DNA from: Conus ventricosus
Taxonomy: Eukaryota; Mollusca; Gastropoda; Neogastropoda; Conidae
Direction of reading: 5' to 3'
DNA: 64,000 nt
NCBI GenBank assembly: GCA_018398815.1
Contig: CM031610.1
Location: 32,461,441 to 32,525,440 of the forward strand
Shown here one piece after another: positions 57,873-64,000 of the stretch. Within the stretch, counting starts at the first letter, position 1; every line of letters begins with the position of its first letter. Position numbers and translations under genes: made by a program. Under the pieces are notes generated by a model. The model worked only from the letters and a program-made list of their open reading frames with translations, ran no database searches and was not told where the DNA came from.

Positions 57873-58799
57873 CTTTTGGCGTCATATACTGTACCATGTC
57901 AGACCATAGCATTCAACGGCAGCTCTGTCAGGCCGAATTTTTCCGTGGCCAATGCAGTCATAAGACAGTCACGTGACGTCACCCCACTTCCGCCTCCGGA
58001 AGAAGCCGGTGTCAACTTCCTCTACCTCATTCACCTTCGGCCTGCCGTCAAAGCAAGATAAGTCTTGTGTTCTGTCTCGCCTACACTTTGCCTTTGTGTT
58101 AAGATTGCTGGTGTCTTTCTTTCTATACTTGATTCAGTTGTGGTTTGTGCTAAACCCTGAATATTCTTGCCGCGTGAGGCTCTTGGTGGGAGTGTAATTA
58201 CTGAAATTTATCACTATTACCGACACTCTCGCGACTTGTCTTTCACGATCGTCGGTTCTTTAGATCGTCGCCACACTTGTGCGTGTTTTCTCATCGCCAC
58301 GTGGTTCACTTCTCACAAATTGTTTTCACACATTTCCCTCGACCCCGTCTTGGGTGTTAGGGTCGCATCCTACTGTCCCATTCCTCCTCCTTGGTCGGGC
58401 TACACGCTCCTTTGTTATCCCGCGACTTACTCGCCAGTCGTCCTTTGTTATTCCACGACTTACTCGCCGGTCGTCGCAGCCATCTTCTTTCTCGCCGGTC
58501 GTGTTTCCCCACCATAATTCCGAGCCTCGGGTTCATCACCCATTTCGCGCAAGACTCCTCATTAAGGTTTAGTGGGCAATAAATACCCTTACCCATCACA
58601 CTTAGAACGTGGTTCTGTAAGTGTGCATGATCTTTCACGATTGGTGGCGTGTACGGGTACTTCGAGATTTCGGTCGATCTCTTGAGCACTTTGCACGACA
58701 CCACACGGACGATCGAGATTCATTGCCTTTCTCGATCGACCACCTTGTCTCCTCTTTGCGGTCGTGTGTTCCAGGTTTGCTCTGCCACCTGTGCCCAAC

Positions 58800-60950
58800 A
58801 TGGTGAAGGACACCGCCGGGTCGAGCCACTCCACTGCTCGGAGTTCGCTCAGTTTCCCGAGAACCGGCGGGTCGATTCCGTCTCCGAGCAATCCGTTCAC
58901 ATGGATGAACGTAACGGTTCGAGTAGACAGAGACGACTGTTCCGCGGAGGGGACGCGTGACCTTTCCTTTTCTACCCAACCGACGGACGCACGATCGCGG
59001 CGTCCGAAGGCGGATAGGCAAGCGGCCACCATTGCTAAATGCCTTTCTTTTGACCTGCCGGGAAAGAAAGGAATATCCAAGAAGTCTAAGGGCAAGGCCC
59101 CTCAGGGGACACACCCGAGCTAAGAATAGCTGACGGAATTCGCCCTCACCCCCCCTCCTCTCCATCGGCCAGCTTGCCCTCTCGCCTCCGACGCGTTCGG
59201 AGATCTCTCACTATCATGCTGAGTCACGCGACCTCGGCCCCAGGGGAACCATGCCGAGCCGCGACCAGCACGGTGACGGGCCTGGTATGGAATCACCATC
59301 CGTCACTCGCCTTGGTGAGTCACATGTCTTTTTTTTCCCCCGAAATCGACACGTATACTCACAGTGCTCAGCCCCACCGGGCACAGGTGCAGGCAACACC
59401 TAAGCTTGAGGAGCGCTTAGACTCCGGGTGCAGTCTTATGGTCACCCCGACGCACGACCTCGGTGTGTCCATAATTCTGGGCGTGCGGTCACAACGCGCC
59501 ATCAGCGCTGTTGTGTACATGCACAAGGAAGGTCGACCCACCCCGATCGACCATCACCTTCTCCCCTAGGGGTATTGGACGTTGGGGATCCGACCTTTTC
59601 GGGTCCCCGTTTGGGCAACGTCCACGGTCCCGCTCTTTCCGGGGGGAGGATCTACCACCGGGACCGCGGAAACCTGACTTATTCCTCCAGAGGGGGGGAA
59701 CACGGGACCGCATCCTGAACTAATCTGCACTTTCGCGGGTTGGAGGCTCGCTTCCGCATCCTCCTCCGTACCAGACCGGCCCTCCCAGGCCCCCACCAAG
59801 GACGTGCAGGGTGCAGTGCACGGACCTGGGCGGGGACGACAGGCCACGGCCTCTCGTTGCCCCCACAACGGTGGCTCAGGTTACCCGGGTCTCCGGGGAA
59901 CTTCTGCCGACACCCAAGGGCTGCCACAGCCTGTTCACCTCCCCGGGGAACGGTGGCTCTATGCCCCCGAGAGAGACCAGTGGCTAAACGCCAACACTCA
60001 GCACGACCAACTGTATGGTCAAATGTGGCACCTGGCCACACTTGCCTGGGTCGACCTTGGTCTCCCTCCTCGGGCGCTGTCCGATCGGCAGGATGAGGTC
60101 CCGGCCGCCGATCATAGGGCCACCTGGGAGACACCGCAGGTACCCCTTGACTGTCCTCCTGACGAAGGTGCTACGAACCCTTCCAGGACCAGTACCTCCC
60201 TGAGGCGGACGATGAGGAGAGCTAGCCTCCACCTCATTGTACGATGTCCGCATGTTGGAACGGTGGCGCCCAGACCTCGTTAGGAGGGAGGCCGCACCCG
60301 CCGACGAAGTCCTCTCCCCTCTCCCACTTCGCCGCCCCCCTCGACACCAAATGCAGCCCAAGTCGTACCTCCTCGGGACCGCAAGAACCCCTCGGTCGCC
60401 TCTTTGTTCACCGACAACCTGGTGACCAGGGAGATGGGCATTTCCCCAATCAGACCGTCGTTGATCCCACACCTGCCTACCCCTACGTCGGGCACCATCT
60501 CCTTTAAGAATTTAAAGGAATGGGACCGAACAGCCAGGATGGCATCCTCTACACCACGCGGGACATACCTACTTAGCATGCTCCTACAGCAACTGAGGCT
60601 CTATGGCCGAGGACGACGGTGCCGTCCCAGGGCCTTCGGACCTGGGCTCCGAGGCGTACCAGGAGCCTGACTCTCGCTTGTTCAGCGACCCTTTCATGCG
60701 ACACCTGGTTAACAGGATTTCGCATCATCTTTCGGCTGCGGCGGACAGCGCAGCTAGGAGCCACTTCAATTGCTTGTTTGTGGCCAGAGATGCCGTGCTG
60801 GCACGGACCTCGCCTTCCCACACCGCACGGCCCGCCAAGCGCCCTAATCTTCCCCCCAGGCTGAAGCCGAAATCACATCAGCAAAATTTTCGGTTCGGCC
60901 AACAGTCACGCTCCCGAGCTGACTGGGGCCACAACCCGAGGGAGACTTAG
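58800..60950 (+). pseudogene. Right DIRS ORF1 (Gag-like), frameshifted
   Basis: Start ATG 58800 (MVKDTAGSSHSTARSSLSFP); the first frame stops at 59121. Pro/Arg-rich frames continue to 60950 (for example 60603-60950, with DPFMRHLVNRISHHLSAAAD and CLFVARDAVLARTSP near its middle). The last part resembles the C-terminal half of DIRS Gag-like proteins preceding RT. I count at least four frame changes. No zinc-finger motif seen. Confidence 0.55.
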
Positions 60951-61040
60951 ATCACGTGGCACCCCCCCACCCCGATCGCCCTCTCCCCAGCCCACACCCC
61001 CCGCCCCCCCCTGGCGGCAGCCTCTCCCGCATGCCCAACG

Positions 61041-62095
61041 GTGGAGACGTATGGGCCTCAGCCCCTGGGTAGTGGCGTGCTACGGGAGGGGTATCGTCTT
61101 CCTTGGACCCACGAGCGACCCCCCCTCATGCACTCTCCTCCTCCTTCACCCAACGAAACCCCCCCCCCCCCCCCCCCCCCCCCAAGCAGAAGCTCTCCAC
61201 GCGAGGTCCAAGAGCTCCTCCAAAAAGGGACGATCACAGAGGTGTCCCACCCCAACCACGGCTTCTATTCTCCCCCTCTTCGTGATCCCAAAAGCCTCAG
61301 GAGGATGGAGGCCCATCTAGACCTATCGCCCCTCAACAAGTTCCTCAGGCCCACCAAATTCAAGATGGAACACCCCCACCCCAGATACGAGACTCCATCC
61401 ATCATCTCGACTGGGCCCACTTCCATAGACCTGAAAGACGCGTACTTTCAGATCCTGATTCACCCCGGCCCACAACGATATCCTACGGTTCGTCTGGCAG
61501 GCCAAGTGTTCCATTCAGGGCCCTCCCGTTCGGCCTCTCACTGCACCCTTCTCTTCACGAAGGTTGTCAAGGAGATGGCTTCCCTACCAGGCAGGAGGAC
61601 ATCCGCCTCCTAGCGTACCTGGACGACTGGCTCGTCTTGGCCCCCTCCCGGGCCCAGTGCCAAGCCCACACCACCCGCCTCCTGATCTTTGCTCCATACT
61701 GGGGTTTGTCACAAACCCCAATAAGTGCGAACTCACTCCCAGCCAGAGTTCTCCTTCCTGGGAATGAGTTTCGACACAACCTCCATGATAGTCTCCCCAA
61801 CCCCGGAGAGGTCCACACGCATAGTGGACCTCATCTCCCGCCTATCACAGGCACCTCACACCTCGGCCAGAAACCTGTCCTCCCTCCTAGGAATGATGGA
61901 GTCCCTGTCTCCCCTCATTCCCCTGGGGCAAGTCCCCAAACGCCACTTCAGAGGGAGTTCCGCCGACGTTGGTCGCAGACCTCCGACCCGCTGGGACCAG
62001 TCATTCCCCTCGGACACTGGGTTTATTTCGGCGATAGAGGAGTGCTCAATCCCAGGCACTCTCTCAACCGGGTCCCCATCTCCCTCCTAACCCAA
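61041..62095 (+). pseudogene. Right DIRS reverse transcriptase
   Basis: Order of motifs: VQELLQKGTITEVSHPNHGF (after the poly-C tract), DLSPLNKFLRPTKFKMEHP, SIDLKDAYFQILIHP (first catalytic Asp), FGLS-type segment near 61530 in a shifted frame, and AYLDDWLVLAPS (61612-61650) with the YLDD box. Then FLGMSFDT and the thumb region (NLSSLLGMMESLSPLIPLGQ) to about 62000. YLDDWL and the K-D-A-Y-F block are typical of DIRS RTs. Frame changes at about 61510, 61610 and 61720. Confidence 0.85.
61159..61183. repeat. poly-C run (25 nt) inside the DIRS RT frame
   Basis: Twenty-five consecutive C near the start of the RT region; different frames are open on each side. Confidence 0.9.
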
Positions 62096-62470
62096 CCACT
62101 GGAACTGTACACAGACGCCCCAACTTGGCTGGGGGGCCCACTTGGAGGACGGTCATGCCTCAGGGAGTGGGACTCACAAACTGCCCGCCTCCACATCAAC
62201 ATCTTGGAGCTGGAAGCGGTCAGGCTAGCCCTTCTCCACTTCCAGCACAAGGTCGCGCACCGACTTGTTCTCCTCCTCACGGACAACACGTCGGTAGCTT
62301 GTTATGTCAACAAAGGGGAGGGGGCACGCTCCATCAGCCTCTCCCTGAGAACAGAGGCCCTCCTTCGCTGGTGTCACGCGGGGGGATCACCCTCTGCCCG
62401 AGACACATAGCAGGAACACGCAACATCCTGGCGGATTCCCTCAGCCGTCGAAGTCTCTACTCCACATGGA
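62096..62470 (+). pseudogene. Right DIRS RNase H
   Basis: LYTDAP at 62106 (first Asp), ARLHINILELEAVRLALLHF (62180-62240, the catalytic Glu), LLLTDNTSVACYVNKGEG (62270-62325, second Asp) and, in a shifted frame, HIAGTRNILADSLSR (62405-62450, last Asp). All four acidic residues are readable, but not in one frame. Confidence 0.85.
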
Positions 62471-63960
62471 GTGGACCCTCAACAGACTAACCCTGTCTGT
62501 GGTGTGGGAACATTGGTTTGTGCCCATGATCGACCTGTTTGCCCACCAGTTCAACCATCGCCTGCCCCTGTACGTCTCCCCCCGCTCCGGACCCTCAGGC
62601 GTAATGCAGTCGATGCGCTCTCCCTCCCCTGGACGGGTGTACTGGCGTACGCCTTTCCCCCCTTTCCCATCCTACACAAGGTGATCAGAAAGCGAGCTGG
62701 AAAACCCAGGCTGATCCTCATAACCCCGTGGTGGCCGACCCAGTCTTGGTTCCCAGACCTCAAGTCCCTCACCCACGTTCCACCTCTCCGGCTCAGCCCT
62801 CGGTGGGACATGCTGAGACAACCCCGTTCGGGTCTCCCTCACTCCAATCCCAAGATGCTTCGCCTACACGCGGGCTGCTATGCCAGCCCCACTGCGAACA
62901 TCTTCATCCACTCCCCACTCGGACAGGCCCCAGTCCGTCCTAGACACACTAGCCGGGGCAGGAGCCTCTCAGGACTGAGGGACTTAGCCTCGGCGTCTCG
63001 CAGAGCCAGCACCGAGTCCCTCTACAATTACCGTTGGGAGAAATGGGTAGCCTGGTGCATCAGATAACTCGGTTTCCCCAGGACTGCCCCTCCAACATCC
63101 AGATAGGCAATTTCCTCTCCCACCTATCTTCCTCCCTTAAAGCTAGTCGCTAGCTCCATTCGGGGCTACAGATCAGCTATCTGTACTACCGTTCGCCAAC
63201 TGGGCGGTCCGTCTTTGGACAATGACTTCCTGCTCAGAGAGGTCCTCTAGAGGAGTTGCTCTACGGAAGCTCAGTCCCCTAGGCGCATCCCCCTTTGGAC
63301 CTTTTTATCATCCTCAACGCCCTCAGAAAGCCCCCTTTTGAACCCATTACATCTATTCCCTTTGACCTTCTCTCTTTTAAGACCACCTTTTTCCTCGCCC
63401 TGGCCTCGCCAGAAGAACGAAGTGAGATCCACGCCCTCAGCATGATCCCAGAGATATCGCCTTCCACAGGGACGGCTCAGTTTCCCTCAAGTTCCTACAG
63501 ATGTCTTAGCTAAGAATCAGGAACCGGCACCCCCTCTCCCCCTCGTCCTCCGCTCCCTGACGATATCTTGGGAAAGGAGAGAAAACGAGACATTAACCTT
63601 TGCCCTGCTAGGTGTCTCAGGTACTACTGGAGCGCACACGCCCCAGGCGCGCCTCCCAGAGGCGACTCCTTACTCACTCAACCCCAACAATACTAGAGAC
63701 ATCTCGCGGGAACTATCTCTAGGTGGCTCTCCAAGACGGTGAGATCTGCCTACGTTCAGGCGCACAGGATCTCCCCGTCCAATCACCCCAGGCCCACAAG
63801 GTCATAGCACTGGCCACTTCCATGGCGCTCCAGTACTCTGTCCCCGTGCGCCATCTTCTGGAGGCAGCCTACTGGCGTTCAGAAAATCCCTTCATTAACT
63901 TTACTTGAGGGATATCCGCATGACCAGAGCTGATGGTTTCTAAAGGGATCTCCTTTGTGC
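62471..63960 (+). pseudogene. Right DIRS tyrosine recombinase region, broken
   Basis: Linker with LFAHQFNHRLPLYVSP, a Trp-rich LITPWWPTQSWFPDL, then TESLYNYRWEKWVAWC (63010-63060), the usual start of the DIRS recombinase core-binding domain. Later: KFLTDPVFLAKNQ-like fragments (63490-63520), SRWLSKTVRSAYVQAHR (63718-63770), then AHKVIALATSMAL (63795-63833) and, one frame on, YLRDIRMTRADG (63905-63940). The catalytic Tyr is in FYLRD but a 1-nt shift separates it. The H-x-x-R Arg reads as Ile (HKVI). Inactive as read. Confidence 0.8.
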
Positions 63961-64000
63961 GGCCAATGCAGCCATAATCGGCCAACCCAAGAACCACTAG

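Larger units (their letters stand above)
57873..64000 (+). mobile_element. DIRS retrotransposon, right copy (plus, runs off the window)
   Basis: 5' end at about 57873 (GGCGTCATATACTGTACC), leader to 58799, ORF1 from 58800, RT from about 61040, RNase H about 62100-62450, tyrosine recombinase about 62960-63950. DIRS elements carry a tyrosine recombinase in place of integrase or endonuclease and insert through circular DNA, without target duplication. Every ORF is broken by shifts or stops; one break coincides with the 25-nt poly-C at 61159-61183. The 3' end is beyond the window, so its terminal repeats cannot be compared. Confidence 0.88.

Overview
This is animal nuclear DNA, not bacterial or viral. 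Simple repeats are dense ((CA/GT)n, (CT)n, (GTT)n), at least ten G or C runs are 14-38 nt long, real coding sequence is split by introns, and most of the rest is transposable elements (TEs). Penelope-like, DIRS, Ty3/Gypsy and tRNA-SINE elements together suggest a lophotrochozoan, most likely a mollusc (inference). The only host gene I can name is tomosyn (STXBP5 family): its last two coding exons are on the minus strand at 49085-49206 and 48373-48510.

Layout. 0-5.8 kb: non-coding, microsatellites and poly-G, one degenerate tRNA-like head. 5.85-11.7 kb: a decayed Ty3/Gypsy element (Gypsy-1: LTR fragment, gag, protease-like, integrase) with a 5'-truncated LINE between LTR and gag. 11.8-13.4 kb: a diverged tandem duplication and (CA)n clusters. 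13.4-13.9 kb: a minus-strand, piggyBac-like coding fragment. 14002-22495: a complete but internally deleted Gypsy element (Gypsy-2) with 2.3-kb LTRs, a 5-bp target duplication and a tRNA-Pro-type primer-binding site. 22.5-24.5 kb: a SINE, then the RT/RNase H/3' LTR half of a Gypsy-1-type element. 24.5-29.8 kb: mostly non-coding, with a second copy of the same SINE. 29.9-35.9 kb: a large imperfect palindrome of Penelope-like elements (PLEs), one arm carrying an RTE-like LINE insertion. 36-48.4 kb: AT-rich non-coding sequence downstream of tomosyn, with two minisatellites and a perfect 90-bp inverted repeat. 48.4-49.2 kb: tomosyn exons. 49.5-55.4 kb: two hAT-type DNA transposons, two inverted arrays of one minisatellite family and a tiny piggyBac-like exon. 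55.9-64 kb: two head-to-head DIRS retrotransposons, the right one reaching RT, RNase H and tyrosine recombinase before the window ends.

Most TE reading frames carry frameshifts, stops or internal deletions; some shifts fall at homopolymers and could be assembly error. The most noteworthy points are the PR-IN-RT-RH domain order shared by the Gypsy copies, the PLE palindrome with an internal empty site for the LINE insertion, a short deletion-derived hAT frame, a SINE family with a conserved body, and minisatellites related across 3 kb in inverted orientation. I see no CRISPR array, rRNA gene or functional tRNA gene.
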